Assembly (NCBI GenBank): GCA_028673005.1
Contig: CM054118.1
Location: 59,403,338 to 59,467,337 of the forward strand
DNA from: Tanypteryx hageni
Lineage: Eukaryota > Arthropoda > Insecta > Odonata > Petaluridae
Direction of reading: 5' to 3'
DNA length: 64,000 nucleotides
Notes under the pieces: model-generated
The model's input: the letters and a program-made list of their open reading frames with translations, nothing else
What the model was told of the DNA's origin: nothing
Databases searched by the model: none
Translations under genes and position numbers: made by a program
Part shown: piece by piece, positions 21,516 to 34,770 of the stretch
Numbering within the stretch: position 1 is the first letter of the stretch
How the letters are laid out: the number at the start of each line of letters is the position of its first letter

Positions 21516-21950
21516 AGCGGTAAGGCCAGGGACGAGGCGCGCAAATCGATTACCTTTTATTTCATGCGTTCCAAGGAGTTGTGTGTCAGCTTGCGAGTGT
21601 GTGTGTGGGGAGGGGCGGCTAAATGAGGAAACCGGGCGTTGAGTCCAGGCAACGGATTCCGAAAGGCACGATCTCCCTCGGGAATGACCTTCCCATTCAT
21701 GTTTTTTGCCGCGTGATGTCGCCACCGATCGCGAGTAAATATACGTCATTCGCCGCCTTTCTCTTCGCTCAGCAACACGTCGCCCCCTCGAAATGCAAAA
21801 TTCATAGCCGGGCGAGCTGTTCGAGTCAAACACATTACATTTTACCAGGCTTCTTCGCAAGGAAACTGAGAAATATCTCTTTAGATGGAGTGTGGCGCCT
21901 ATCTCTTGACTGCTATTTCCTCACGGCGAAACTGGCAATTCTTCTTCATC
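21516..21950. other. Non-coding DNA
   Basis: Somewhat CpG-rich, with no recognised gene. The overlapping frames on both strands at 21498-21979 show no family features. Confidence 0.35.
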
Positions 21951-22584
21951 TTTTTACTTTCTCCATATACGAAGTATAGAGCAAGTATTGTTTCCATGAA
22001 AAAAATCGAATTCGAGATTTCGACGGAAATGCATGTTTTAAGGTCCCCTGAACACGTTTTGACTATTTTCTCGATGATGTCTGTGTGTCTGTCTGCCTGT
22101 GTGATAGATTTTTGTGGGAGCTCTACTATTTCAAAAAATATTAATCAGGTCAACGCAAAATTTCATATTTAACATTTTTATAAAAGTTAGAAGATTGGAT
22201 TAGTTTTTGGTAAAAATCGGTCGACCGGAAGTGGGTGTTTACTCTCGTCACTTATCCGTTATTTTGAAATATTTGCTTTAATATTTTATAAATGCAAAAA
22301 TGTATTGGAATAAAAGTTGTAGGAAATTTTATTTTCTACAACCTATGTTTGATATATTTTTTTCATATAATGCATTGTTTAAGAGATATCTTATATTTTT
22401 AGCTGCCACCACCAGGCCACCTACCGAAGAATATTGTAAACAATTAACGCTTAGTTATTTCTTAGTAACGCTCCTTTTTCTATCTTAATTGTCAACCGGA
22501 AGTAAATATTGACAACGATCCCAGAGCTAACAACATGTAATTTGCCATATAAATATGGAGAAGGTCATTTGTTGCCCACATCAG
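21951..22584 (+). repeat. R1 dispersed repeat, copy 1 (about 634 bp)
   Basis: Starts TTTTTACTTTCTCCATATAC and ends TTGCCCACATCAG. It aligns along its whole length with 49995-50655, inside the mariner element, and with the interrupted minus-strand copy at 45111-47724. Shared landmarks, in order: CATGAAAAAAATCGA, a GTCTG-rich run, AATCAGGTCAACGCAAAATTT, GGAAGTGGGTGTTTACTC, TGTATTGGAATAAAAG, TTAGCTGCCACCACCA and TAACGCTCCTTTTTC. The frame 22300-22488 is a fragment within the repeat. R1 ends at the same point in all three copies, so it behaves as a discrete unit. Confidence 0.8.
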
Positions 22585-22939
22585 TTTATTTTTTATTATT
22601 TTAGTGATCCATCCCGTTCTCGATTTCGTGTTTTATTTATCGCTTTGCAGGCGATATATCCGCGTTCCGTTTTGAAGAGTTTTACGTGCGCGTTGGGACG
22701 CGGTAACTGGAGACCAATGTCAACAGTCCCGATGTAATTGAAATTCCGAAGTTGCTAATCCATAGCTGTATAACCTCACGGAGAAATCTGCGTGTGTGTA
22801 GAATCTCTGGAAGTTAAATTCGGTATTTATATAGTGCTTCTACAAATAAGCATTTGCCATATTTTTACTATTCTCAAATAAAGAAATCAGCCTGCTCCCT
22901 CCTCTCTTACTTGCCCTCTACGCCTAACTTAATTGCCCT

Positions 22940-23202
22940 CGGAGCCGCAAGCGATAATCTGTAGAAGTTTGAGAGCCGCATGTTACACATTCTGTGCTCA
23001 TAAATTTATGAACAGAAAACCTAACCTGTTTCCAAAGCAATTAGGATATAATGCATGCACATTAGGCATCCCCAACATGTCTCAAGTCACCCTACATCGT
23101 GTTCTGTAGCGAAAAAAGTTGACATACCACTGAATGCGAATTTAAAAGAGCCGCATAGCAAAATAATAGAGCCGCATGCGACCCGCAGTCTGGCCACACC
23201 TG
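22940..23202. mobile_element. hAT-type element fragment
   Basis: The right end reads GAGCCGCATGCGACCCGCAG then CTGGCCACACCTG, the usual outward end of a family of hAT elements (GGCCACCCCTG-type terminus). GAGCCGCA motifs recur at 22950, 22973 and 23150. A matching left terminus is not clear, so the left boundary is approximate. Confidence 0.4.
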
Positions 23203-24748
23203 ATATAACTATATATAGTCTCTGTAACCTCAGATCTTTATTTGAAGGTGATGCATCACATCGAAACCCGGTTCGTATCGAAATGTTAAATCTATGGAAA
23301 ATACCAAGTTTTCATTTTATTTTTTTCATCATGGAACAATTCCACAATATTAACGCCCGCCACCGTAAATTTCAGTCTCAGATATTTATCTGAAATGTGT
23401 CAGCAAAATCCATTCAGGTGCCCTGTAATTCGTTGCTTATTTGAAATTAAATACAATATAATGGAAAATATGCTCTGTGTGCTGCAATATTCATTGCAGA
23501 ATTATTAAATGAGCTTTTTTGAAAAAAATGTGTATGACTTTTTCTAAGCAGATTCATTTGTGCAATCTACTGTGATATGTACTACTAATCGTGCTGACAT
23601 AGTTATTGATGTTCCGTTTAAAGATATATGACTTCTAAATTGCAGAATTCCAATATAAAATGCCTCGAAACACTCAAAATGGAATCAATATACCGTGAAA
23701 CACGTATTACGTCCCTCATGAACTGCGTGGGTAGCAGTGGGTAGTGGGTAGCGCACCTCAGTGTACATAACTTCATACTTAAGATTATTAGCGTCGATAT
23801 TAAAATTAAGACCATAAAGGCATTAAAAGAATTCGAGTGCCCTGATAAAACTTTTCAAATAGTTATATTTATGATTGGTAACACTGCGCCCAGGTAAGGT
23901 CTTCTTGGCCTTCAGCGAACCTATAAATTTTTCGGTTATTTAGAGTAAAAGCCGATAATGATCTTTCTTATGCACGGAAATATTTTATCCAGATTTTTAC
24001 CTTTTTACGCTCAATGCGCCCAGAAATTTTAACAACAGCGCATCGGAAAACATTTTTCGAGGAGGAGACCTTTTTTTCAGGGTCAGAGCCTTCCCTACCC
24101 TCCCGCATTCCCTATTTTCGAGATCAAGGCTATACGTATGCACACGTTCCATGTTTGGGAGGCATATGGAGGAAAAGGCGAAGGACACAGCCTCTCACGA
24201 ATAATAAAGAACCCTTCGGAATTGCGTGCGTTAGCCCCTTGCTTGTTTCTGCTGCGACCTCTTTAGGGTTCCACCCAACTACTCCCTGTCCCCTTCTCGT
24301 CCTCTCGTCGACCGCTGCCCTCCCTCCCCCAATTTCCCCCCTACCTGCTCAATTTGTTAAAATAAAAAATAAAATATTCTCGACCTAAGAAAGCACATCT
24401 ATCCCCATCTCCGCAATCTCGGGGCAGGTAACGTTTTCTGCCAACTTATTTTTTTGCGGAAAGCGAAAACTCGACTTTTTTCCTCTTTTCTACTTCTTTT
24501 TCGCCGTTCCTAATAAAATACCAAAAAGGAAAAAAAAATATACTGTGCGCTGGCGTAACCGCTGTAAAAATATTTGCGTACCGAATACATATAAAGGAAA
24601 TTTTGCAGAGCTGCGCCGCAGTTCTAGTCTTTCTACTTGGTAGCAAGGCATCGAAGTTGGATAACGTCTAAATATTGACTTTTGCGCTGCTACTTTTCGT
24701 AGCACGTTGGTGCGGAATGCTAAAGAAAGTTTTCTCTTGTCCTCGCAG
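23203..24748. other. Non-coding DNA upstream of the signal-peptide exon
   Basis: No protein similarity recognised. If the acceptor at 24748 is used, this stretch is part of an intron separating an unseen 5' untranslated exon from the first coding exon. If it is not used, the promoter would lie here. A T-rich segment at 24440-24540 precedes the exon. Confidence 0.35.
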
Positions 24749-24829
24749 GATTATTCAAGATGGCGAAGGTGGATGCAGCTGTCTTGCTCCTTCTCCAACT
24801 GTTGTTTTCCTCGGCGAGTGCTAAAATAG
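24749..24829 (+). CDS. First coding exon of a secreted or membrane protein (signal peptide)
   Basis: A pyrimidine-rich tract ending TTGTCCTCGCAG (to 24748) is a good splice acceptor. The exon has 11 bases of 5' UTR, then ATG at 24760 and 23 codons plus one base, ending at 24829 before GTGAGTAC, a near-perfect donor in phase 1. The peptide starts MAKVDAAVLLLLQLLF and ends SSASAKI. It has a short charged n-region, a Leu-rich hydrophobic core and an ASA site before Lys-Ile, the layout of a cleaved signal peptide. A phase-1 intron right after the signal peptide is common in extracellular proteins. No continuation exon was found in the window, so the family is unknown. The exon call is inference from motifs and could be chance. 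Confidence 0.55.
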   Translation, partial: DYSRWRRWMQLSCSFSNCCFPRRVLK

Positions 24830-25114
24830 GTGAGTACATATTTTCCTTGCGTGTCTATCGCAGAGATGCGAATTTCGCGTTAATGCTACAATGAAAATGG
24901 TGAATTACTTGAACAGAACAACGAAAATGGTTTCTCTTCATGTTTGATTTTCTAAAATTTGCTCTTGCTCTCATAGACAAATACAAACTTTTAACCATAC
25001 GGGCAGCATTAAGCCTTCTCAAACGCTTGAGCCGCATTAGAACTCCCATCGGATGCTACGAGGAAGACCACTAAGGATCCTATTAGGGGAAAAATCATGA
25101 AATTAAACGACAAT
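24830..25114 (+). other. Presumed intron following the signal-peptide exon
   Basis: Begins with the GTGAGTAC donor. Contains no recognisable coding sequence. How far the intron extends is unknown, since no matching phase-1 acceptor exon could be identified. Confidence 0.35.
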
Positions 25115-25256
25115 TTATGGGTGCAAAAATTCTAAGCAAAGAGTACGAAATCGCCCTTATTAAATTTCACGGTCCGCATTCATGATGGCCTCGTGGGTCC
25201 CTTAAAATGCTTCGGAGGGTCTCATGCGGTCCTCGGACCGTAAATCGGTCGCCCCT
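25115..25256. mobile_element. hAT-type element, right-end fragment
   Basis: The segment CCCTTAAAATGCTTCGGAGG followed by GTCTCATGCGGTCCTCGGAC and TCGGTCGCCCCTGG resembles the right end of the element at 40776-41111 (CCCATAAAATGCTCTCGCGG, GATGCGGCCTGCGGGC, TACCACCTC). Both are the outward ends of a family with GCGGCC subterminal motifs and CCCCTG-type termini. No left end was found, so it is a truncated copy. Confidence 0.4.
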
Positions 25257-28200
25257 GGCATGGACGGGACAGGCTGCCGAAAATCGATTAGGGGAATTCT
25301 AATATTTGAAAATGTGCGCTCGTGTAAATCTCAAATTCAGCGACATTATGCCAACGGATGAAAATAACGGCTGTTTAAACCACCATCAGAATTATTTCAC
25401 TTGTTTTCCAATTTTTACGCTCAACTTTTGTTACCAATGCTTTTGTATGCTTTTAGATATGCTCTCCTGGTAAATGCAGGATTTTTAAAAACTGTGCGTC
25501 CATATTTTCCATTTGCCGTTCGTGCGTGCGGTTTTTACAAATTCTCGATCTTTCTATTGGTAATGAAATGGCGGTAATTGATCCTTACACGCATATTGCA
25601 CATAACATTGCATGCGGATAGTATTTTTGTTTATTTTCTTCGTTAAGCCTGGTTGGCTACTTTCAGAAATAAGCTGCCGGAGAGAAAGATTGTTGCAAAA
25701 GTCCTCAAGCGTCGATCTACGGTAATGTTTTGCATAACATGAAGTACAATATGCTACGGAACTATTTAATTTAACGACAATAAATATAATTATTCTTAGG
25801 AATCTAAAAGTGTAAAATCCCGTAGAGATTTCACTCGCCAGACACTTATAGCATTGTGTTTGTATTTCATATAAAAACGCGCTTAATTAGTGAGAATGTT
25901 ATTGAAAATGTCACGGAATTACAAATATGCTTGAATCATCGATTTACTTCGGTCCTTTAAGCTTTAGTAAACATAATGTATACATTTTGCATTCAAGTAC
26001 AAAAAGTGATTTACATCCGTGTTATAAAAGCGCTTGGAGAGAATAATTTTGTTTTAATTAAAACCAAACCTAATTGCTTGACTGAAAATTAAATGAACGT
26101 TACTTAAACTGTTTTAACGACCGCAATTCAAGAGGCTTTTAACGAAAAATTCGAGATTAAGTTTATTTTTGTATAGGTCGAAGGAATCTTAAGGTCGCCG
26201 GAATCATTACAGGCGTTTCGTGCAGACAGGCATTTCACTCGTTTATTTTTCTCCTCTTCCCTCGATTAGAACCTTTGAAAAAAGATCGAAAAATAAAAAA
26301 ATTCGACTTTTATGCGTTTCTCAGGAAACCCTTTCCCGCGCAAGGGACCTTTTTAAGAGCATCGCATAACGCCGGATCTTACGCACGGCGTCGCTTTTTT
26401 TTTAAACCGAGATAACACGAGATTTTTTTTAGTCGCTTTAGCCGAATGTAGACGTCACCTTTTAAGAGCTGTCGTGACGCCTCCGAGGGCTTTCTTTTCC
26501 TGATAACGCCCTTTCCACAATTCTTCGCGAGGTTTTTTATTTTATTTTAAGGCCCCATCACGACCTTCCTTATACGCTTCGATGGAGCCATTCGCCACGC
26601 GAATTCTTTCCCGCCAAGAGAGGAGGAAAATACAGGATCTGGGAAGGATAAATGCGACGCTCGACTTAATTTTCTCGGATCGCGCGATATGAGAGCAAAA
26701 GGCATTCTTAAAACGACCGCGAGGAAACCCGTCTCGATATCCTTAAAAAAATAATAAGTTCCCTAGCAACCAGCAATGGTTACGTGAGCTATCGGAGGTC
26801 ACGGGAACTTATTTCTCTTCCTCCTCCTCCCGGGAACAACAGAGAGAGGAGAAAATCTTCGCTTAGCGTCCGCTGTCATCCCCGTCGTTTTTACGGCCAA
26901 ATGAAATGTAATCAATGGCGTTGTCATGGGCAGCGACCGACCCTTTCCCAAGAAGCGTATTTCTTCTTTATCCTGTCATTTCGCGTATTGGTCCCTCGTT
27001 TTCTGTCATCTCTCTCTCTCTCTCTCTATCCATTTCTCCTTTCTCTTTTCTATCCCATCATTCTCAGGCGAGGTTAATGGGATTTATGAGAAATCGAGAG
27101 AGCACGGTTGGCAGACACGGAAATGAGGAAACGTTCACTTTTACTGTTTTAACTATCGCGGTCGTTGTTGCTTTTAACGTAGATATTAAATTTCATATCG
27201 AATATGTTGATATCGAAGGAGAATTTTCCATCTACCCCCAGTGTCCTCGTTTGAGGATACCGCTATTGCGATTCCGATCAGAGCTTGCTTATGTTGGTGT
27301 AGTTCATTGTACCAATCAATGAATTATTCGATTTTTTTAATAGTGATACTTCTGACTTCTTTCAAAGCTAAAAATCTGCAATCTTTGATAGAAGAAAGTA
27401 GATTTTAGTGGAAAACGGGTAAAATAAGGATTTGTTGTTCTTGCTAGCTATTAATACTTATTAACGGTATATAGAGGATTAATATCGATACTATTGTTAA
27501 TTACATGTAAAAAATAAGGGAGAAAAATTAAATTAATTGGAAATTAACTGAGATGTTTTTTTTAACAACGCAGAAGGATAGCTTGATGTGATATTCAAAA
27601 TGTTGTTAAGTCTTCCTCTCCTAATTAGAATTCGCCATTAGCGTGGTAGACGAAACGGGCGAAGCATCGGAAAAGGTGCTTTTTTACGAAAAAAGAATAA
27701 ACAATTCAATTTGCTAATTAAAACATATGAAAACCGGTTATAAGGCCGATTTTTTAATAATTTTTGTGAAGGAAACAGCGGCTGTAGCGATGAAAGGAGA
27801 ATATTAATTCGAATCGAAGCTATAATAATATTTTCTCTGTCGGCGGGAAAGAAAAGATGTAGAGGCATTGTCAGATGGACTGAATGCGGGCTGTGCATTT
27901 TGTAGGAGTATGGCTCTAAGGCAGAATGAATTTAGTATCAATAAGGCGATAAATTAAAACACAAAAATGAATTTCTTGTAATATCATATATCTGCGGAGT
28001 TGATCCCTCAGAATCATAGCTGGATATACTTTATGAATTACTATACCATCTTTGTTGGTTGAAAAAGTCAGAGCGAGCTATATTGTAATGGAGAAACGAA
28101 GTCTTCCAATTTTTATATCTAGAGCTGCCTTCTTCGGAAAAAGAAACCGAACAGCTTTGTGCCTCTCGTGTTTCACCCTTCGCACTATAATCCAGCGGTC

Positions 28201-29934
28201 TCAGTCGGTTATATTTTTATTTTCAAGCCACGTGCATTTCTGTGTTTTTTAGCCATTATTTGTGCAGATGTAAAACATTTCATCGAGATGTCTGTTTGAT
28301 ATTGCGTCGCTCACACTTGAAATATACTGGGGGAGCATGTGGCAAAGCCACGGGAGTTTTTTTCGCGTTGTGGATCGAATCTAGAACATTTTTTTCTCCA
28401 ATACAGATGGGCAACGTTATACGTTTACTTTGTGTCACTGCTCATTCCATTCGCACCCAAATAAAAGCCATGCCGGGATTTTGTCAAGATACAGTTGATA
28501 TCTCGTTCAAAAAAGCAAACAATTGAAAATTCGTTCTCTGAATAGAATCCCGCGGCATAGATTTAATTGTAAATCAACATTTAATGGTAGTTAGTATGGT
28601 ATGCAGTTGAGTTCAGAACTTGGTCCAACACTCCAGACGAAATCTTACATAAAGGAATGTTAATAAAATTTTTACCTAAGTACACATTTGCATTAATCAC
28701 ACATTGCGTTTTTATCTTTGATTAAAATATTGATTGCGGTTGATCATTATTGACTACTGAATATACGATTTTTCATATTATCACAACCTAATAGGAGGAC
28801 AACATTACGTTTAATTTCCTTCGTAATGCCTTTCTTTACCACTATTTAAAAAATCTTATAGATGAGACTGCTTTAACTACAACGTGTTTTTCCGCCATTT
28901 CAGTAAAAGATTTTTCTTTCGTAATAATCGTACTATCATTGGTAATATTTATTGGTATAAATTAAGAAAATTATTCATTTGAAAAACTGTCTAAAATTAT
29001 AATTTGAAAACTCTTCAATATAATTTCTAACCTGTATTAGTTGTCAACAGTTAATTAAGATAAATGTGAGTATAAATCAATTTTATGTTAAGGAAAAAGT
29101 TACGCGTTTCAGGAATTAAGATGTATTTATAATGTCTCGTATACAATTTAAACGAAACAGTAATTTAAAAAAAATTAAATCTCGCAAATATTATTTCTAC
29201 GAATTACACTAAAACGTGAAATAGTTTCCGTTATATCAAACAGTTTTTATGTTCAACAGTCACGGATTCCAAAAACTGAATAAAGATAAAGGAAAGTTAT
29301 TATTCTGCAGTTTTTTTATCACCCGCTAAATTTTATCAATTAATTTGAACTCATTATGATCGCAACAACCTGGATCTACTGGTCATTGATCGTGGGTGTT
29401 TCCTAACATTGCTTGCATTCTAAAAATCAACGAAGAAATATATTTTTAATCCATTTAATTATTTAACTCGATCAAACGGGAAAAAAATATTTTCAAGCTT
29501 CATATAGCGTAACCTTTAGCGTTATCTTTTACGTCAACTGGCTCGAAATATTAAAAAAAAACCTTGGCTCGAACAATGGAATCCATGATACTGCATCAAA
29601 AGCGCGCCTAAGACCCTCATAATCGAAGGCTTTCCTCAGAAATACCAAAACAGAATCGCTTTTTATTTTCCTCACCTAATTCGCTACTTTTCTCAGAAAA
29701 AAAAGAAATTGCGAAGCTACTCGTATCCCATTTTCCTTTTCATTCCAACTTTTCCCATCCTAACTCTCTTTGCGACCACCACACACTCATCCACCTTGGT
29801 CTGCCCACAAACGCCCCCCCCCCCTCCTTGCCCTCCCCTCTCTCTCAGAGCCCTTGACCGGGATTTGCAGAAGCATACAGTAAATTACGACTCCGTTGGA
29901 AAGGCCGGCAGCAGCAATTCCCTCTGATCACGTG
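25257..29934. other. Non-coding DNA, presumed intron or intergenic
   Basis: No exon was recognised. A CpG-richer block lies at about 26300-26900. A (CT)n run lies at 27010-27030. A run of eleven C occurs at 29814-29824. No inverted-repeat element or tRNA-like sequence was seen. Confidence 0.4.
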
Positions 29935-30345
29935 ACGGTCTGAAGAAGGGAAGAGAATGTTAAAAGAGGAGAGGGAGGAGATGGGAAAAGGAAGGAGAAA
30001 GGACTGCTACGGTGAAGGAAACCTCAGGTTGGCAGGAGTCGGAGAGAGATAGAGTGGGCATAAAGGATGGGGGTTTGCGGGTATTGAAAGTGCGTAATTG
30101 AGAGAAGGAAAGAGTGAGGGAAGGAGGGAGAAAGTAGAAACGGAAGACATGATAGAGTCTCGGTTGTTCGGAGATTGTGATAGCTAGAAAGGTGAAGGGG
30201 AAGCAAAGAAAATAGAGTGAGGCGGAGGAAATGGAGGGGAAGGGGAGAGGGGAAGATCATGTGAAGGAATTGGTATGGGGAGGGGAATGAGGGAAAGATG
30301 ATTTGGTCAGGAAAAATCTCATTTTTAGGAAGAAGATTCAAGGAA
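29935..30345. repeat. GA-rich low-complexity tract
   Basis: The plus strand is largely A and G, which produces the Leu/Pro/Ser/His-rich frame on the minus strand at 30024-30341. It is not a gene. Confidence 0.65.
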
Positions 30346-33300
30346 CACTATAAGAAATATACAAGATATATAAAAAATAATACAGCGTATATATGAAGGC
30401 TAAGGAAATGGGAGGAATTTCGGTTGGATAAAGAGGTTGAATTCAGGATAAATAAAAAAAGCCATTATTTGGCCAGATTGGGCGTATGGAATCCATTATT
30501 CCAAATAAACAATTTTCCAGAAATATGTATAAACTTAGAGGAGGAAGGTACCACGAGGTGGATGTTTGCTGAATGCCTCGAGGGAATTTTCGGAAGGCCT
30601 CCCGAACTGCCTCTTGTACGAAAATTAAATAAATGCCTTAGGCAGGTTTTTCCTTGAGATGTAAGTTTTTTCGAAATAAAGAGTAATCATGGGAAATAAA
30701 GGAGCAGCCTATTGAGTGGATAATGATAACATGCTTTTACAAGCGAAATATAAAAAGAATAGGTTTGCTTTATCGAAACTTCTGTCGAGCATTTGCTTCG
30801 GTACAAGATTCTATTTGAAGATTTTATACGCTTGCGTGTAAGCATGAAAGAAACGATAAAAGACAATTTGTGCTGTTGGAAATTCGCATCAAAATTATGA
30901 AGAAATCCTAAGGGACTCGCTGGTTTTGTGTGGGTTAGTGGGTTACAATTTTGAATTTGATAAGAAAATGAGAAAATAGACATTTTCGTACACATGACAA
31001 AAAATGAAGATTAATTTAATAATGATGTTATATATTTTTATAAAATCAATGGCGACGGAATGCGAATAATCTACGTATAATGATATATATTTTTATAATT
31101 CTTAAATGCAACTGCATAGTTGCCTCTGTTGGAGATTTATGTAAATAAGTTAGTCACTAGAAGTAATTTTGTTCTTCTTGCCAAAGTAGAATTGGTGTAG
31201 TAAATTCATCGCTCCCCGGTTATAACGCAGGTTAAAGTATGGAAACCGTGTGCATACAACTTTTTGTTCAATAAAATGTCTTTAATTCCTACAAAAAACA
31301 ACATAAAGTCAGCAAAAGACGTTAATTTAATCGAGTCTTTAAAAATTCAGTAATTGTTGTTGATATTTACTTTAGTACTTAAAAAAAAACGACAGGACTT
31401 TCTTTCCGAGAGACGGGGAGGAAGGAAGAATGAATCCGTAGTATAACGGACGGCGTTGAAACCGGGGAGCTGTGTTTATTGCTGTTATTGGAGGCGTTAT
31501 CTATAATTTAGGTTAGTTATCAATCTTAGAAGTTCAAGGGCTGTCATGGCTTTGAGATCAGAAAGTAAGAAATTGATTACTTTGAAATTTCGTAGCCGAA
31601 ATAATATACGACTTTAGTAATTTTGGTAAAACAGCGTTCTTCACAATTTCTTTATAGAAATTCTTGATGCATAGTAACAGAAACTAGCCAATATGTTCAT
31701 GTATTTTAAAATAAATAGCTTTATTTCAACTAAAAATCTATAATAATGAAGAAAATAATATTATTTATTATAGATTGCAATATATTAAACTAGCTAGTTT
31801 GATTTTATTAATTATATTACTAGAGAATAAGTTCACGCCGTTAAGGATATTCGAAGTTCCACTGCCGCTCTTGAATGGAATGCCATTAATTTAATTAAAT
31901 ACTGCTATAAAAGATTGTGATTTATTGGAAATTCGAGAATTCCTCGCCTGAGGTACGATCTCAATGCCACCGGAGAAGGAATCTCAACCTCGATTTTCAT
32001 CTGAGAATGAAGCGGTTCGGATTGGTGGACCGGAATGTAAAATAAGGGAAAGAAAGAGAGATAAGGAGGTCGAGATGGAGGGAAGCATAAGGCAAGGAAT
32101 CCAAAAGGGAAGAAGCGGCAATCTCGAGAGGGGAACGCGGTTAAAGGGAAGGATCGGCAACATATGGATAAGTTAGGAAGAGGGAATTGCGGGTTGGGCG
32201 TAAACTGCTGGGATAAGGAAGAGAGATGGTTGGAGAGAGGGCGGAATCGGATTTCAGGGATAGTGCGGGTGGAAACGGCATGTGGAAAAGGAAAGAGGAG
32301 GAAGTGACGGTGAGAATGACGGGGGAAGACTTTCGTGTGGAGATGACTGCGCCCAAGTAAGAATAATTCTGATAACAAAATATTTTATGTTGCCGATTAG
32401 AAGATATCGTATTGAACCCACGGGAAATGAAAAATGTGATTAAAATTCAAATGAATGAAATTATCTCTTTATGAATATAAGCATTGCCTCAAAAAAATGA
32501 AAATACCTCAAAAGATTAGCAATTTAAGTCTCACATTGGAATGAATGTGGCCATCGCAGTTGTAGTACTTCCAAAACGATACAATTTTTACGACTCTTAT
32601 TTTATTTTTGAGAATCTTTTTTATTATCTGTTTCGGATGCGGCTCACGTTGCTTTATCGAATGTCCTTTTTGATTCCGGTATCACCATCTAATAAAAGGA
32701 TATTATAAAATTAATGTTCGTTTGTGCACTGATATTTTCTATTTGCATTCTGTACAGACCTTTGTGAATTTGTCATAAAATTAATGAGGCGAAAATAAAT
32801 CCCTACGGGAACTCGAATGTTTATTTTCGGTTTAAAGTGTTGGACAATAAAAAATAAATATGAAATCAATTATATTTTACAGTTCATTGATGGTGAAAAC
32901 GAAATATCAAATAAGTAATTTTAGAATTTATATTTCTGTATCTATATGATATTTTTTATTCTCTTTTAGTAAAAAAACTGGCAAAAAAGTATCATCAATT
33001 TTTTCTAAAACAAAATGTATCATTCAATCTTACTCTAGCTACATAATGTCAATTTTTTGCTAATGAGTTGAAGTAATGGTCTTTATTATACCACATATGA
33101 TAAGATTAAACAGTTCTGTGGTCAAATCTTACCATATTTTTCTTAATTTATATTATTTAATCCTTTATAGATTTTTTCACTAGCATCTCTTTCTCCAAAT
33201 AAAATATTTTTCTTAATGCGGGAATGATAAATATTCTTTAAAATTTTTGGGTAGAGTGAAATCATAATATCAGTAAGCAATGACTGAAATTTTTTTTAAC

Positions 33301-33690
33301 CAAACACCAGTATAGATTTTTATAATTATATTTCCTTGGCTGTGGTAAACATATAATAGAACTGACTTGCTAGTAAATATTATACATTTTTTAAAAAATA
33401 ATTACTCAAATGTACTTATCTAAAAGATTACGTCAATTAAAAAGACATTAATTCTCCCTTAAATAAGTTTAAAAATTACGTCCTATAAAAAGTTTTGAAT
33501 AAACACGAGAAAGTATGTTTTATATTCTTAATTTTATCTAGCATTAGGAGAAAAATAATAGCTTCCAAAAAAACAGCGCCCGGAAAAATAGGTGGCGGTC
33601 TCCGGAGGCGATATTAATAAAGAAAACATTAAATTTGTGAGAGAAAAGAAGACTTTCTTAAAAGAAAAAAGAGCAGAAGAGGCAGCGGTT
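30346..33690. other. Non-coding DNA, nothing recognised
   Basis: AT-rich. A purine-rich patch at about 31970-32340 explains the overlapping frames there. The 77-codon frame at 30424-30657 has no similarity I recognise and no splice context that supports it. Confidence 0.4.
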
Positions 33691-33905
33691 GGATAATAAA
33701 GGGCAGCGGAGTGGGAAGAGAGAGAGAGAGTGCTAGATGGGGAGGAGTGGAAAGAGAGGGAGAGAGAGTTAGAGAAAAGGGAGAGTGAGTTAGCGTAACC
33801 TCAGAAAAGGATAATGAATCACTCCGCGAAGGAAAGAGTGAGAAAGAGAGAGAGAGAGAGAGTTGGAGAAAGGGAAAGAGAGAGAGAAAGAGATTGAGGA
33901 TGGGG
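33691..33905. repeat. GA-rich tract
   Basis: Several (GA)n and GAAA runs on the plus strand, followed by a pyrimidine-rich stretch to about 34100. The pair of tracts switches strand polarity near 33905-33950. Confidence 0.65.
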
Positions 33906-34770
33906 TGGTAGAAAGCTCTTTAAAACGTTGAGCTCACAGCCTAAGGCCCGTTTCCTTCCCCTCGCTCTCCCTCCTTTGCCATCCAACCTCTTTTCGTTCT
34001 CAAGTCTTCTCGGAGAAAAGGGAAGTTTTCTCTCCCTTCTCTCCTCTCCCTTCTACCCCTCTGCCCCGCTCCAACTCCCTCACTTTTCCCGTACCAACAC
34101 CTTCCATCATTCCCACCGCTCCCAAAACTGGAGCGCCTCTAGAGATGAAAACGGATTTGCGTGGGAGTTTCGCGTTCTTTGCGTCTGTGTGTGTATTTGT
34201 GCTAGCGAAACGTGATGATGCGACCTCTGACTGGACCCAGAGACCACACTCGCTACTTCAGCGGATTAAAGGGGAATAGGATGGAGATATGGGAAAGATA
34301 AAAGTATCGAGATGGTAGAAAAGAGAAGGAAAATATGCAGTAAATGCCTAAGGAGTATCTGAGGTTGTGGTTCCGAACCTTATTTTTTGTCGCGACCATA
34401 AACTGACCACCAACAGTTCTCCTACTTCCTACATTTTTATTATAAAATTTAAATATGTATATAAATATGACTACATATATATCGAAATTATATTCATTTG
34501 ATATTTATTTTTTCATTGTTTCAAATAAAAAGAAATCTGATGGAAACGCAAGTTAGAGGTTTTTATTCTGTCTTGAAACATACAAATTCACATTGATCCA
34601 CAGGATCATGCTCGTTTAACTACATACAGACAAAATATTCTCTTGAACACAAGCAAAAATGATTCATTAAAACAAGAAATGCTCAAATTAATATTCGGAA
34701 ATTCAGATTTAGTACAGAGTACCGAATCAACAAACAAGAATGAAAACTGTACTCCATAAATACATTTTAA
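33906..34770. other. Non-coding DNA
   Basis: A pyrimidine-rich first part, then AT-rich sequence. Nothing recognised. Confidence 0.4.

Noticed and set aside
22300..22488. Conserved peptide MYWNKSCRKF seen here and on the minus strand near 47440
   Set aside because: The similarity is explained by the R1 DNA repeat. The reverse strand is equally open and conserved, and the third copy breaks the frame.
30424..30657. 77-codon frame as an exon
   Set aside because: Normal complexity, but no splice sites of quality around it and no family similarity.
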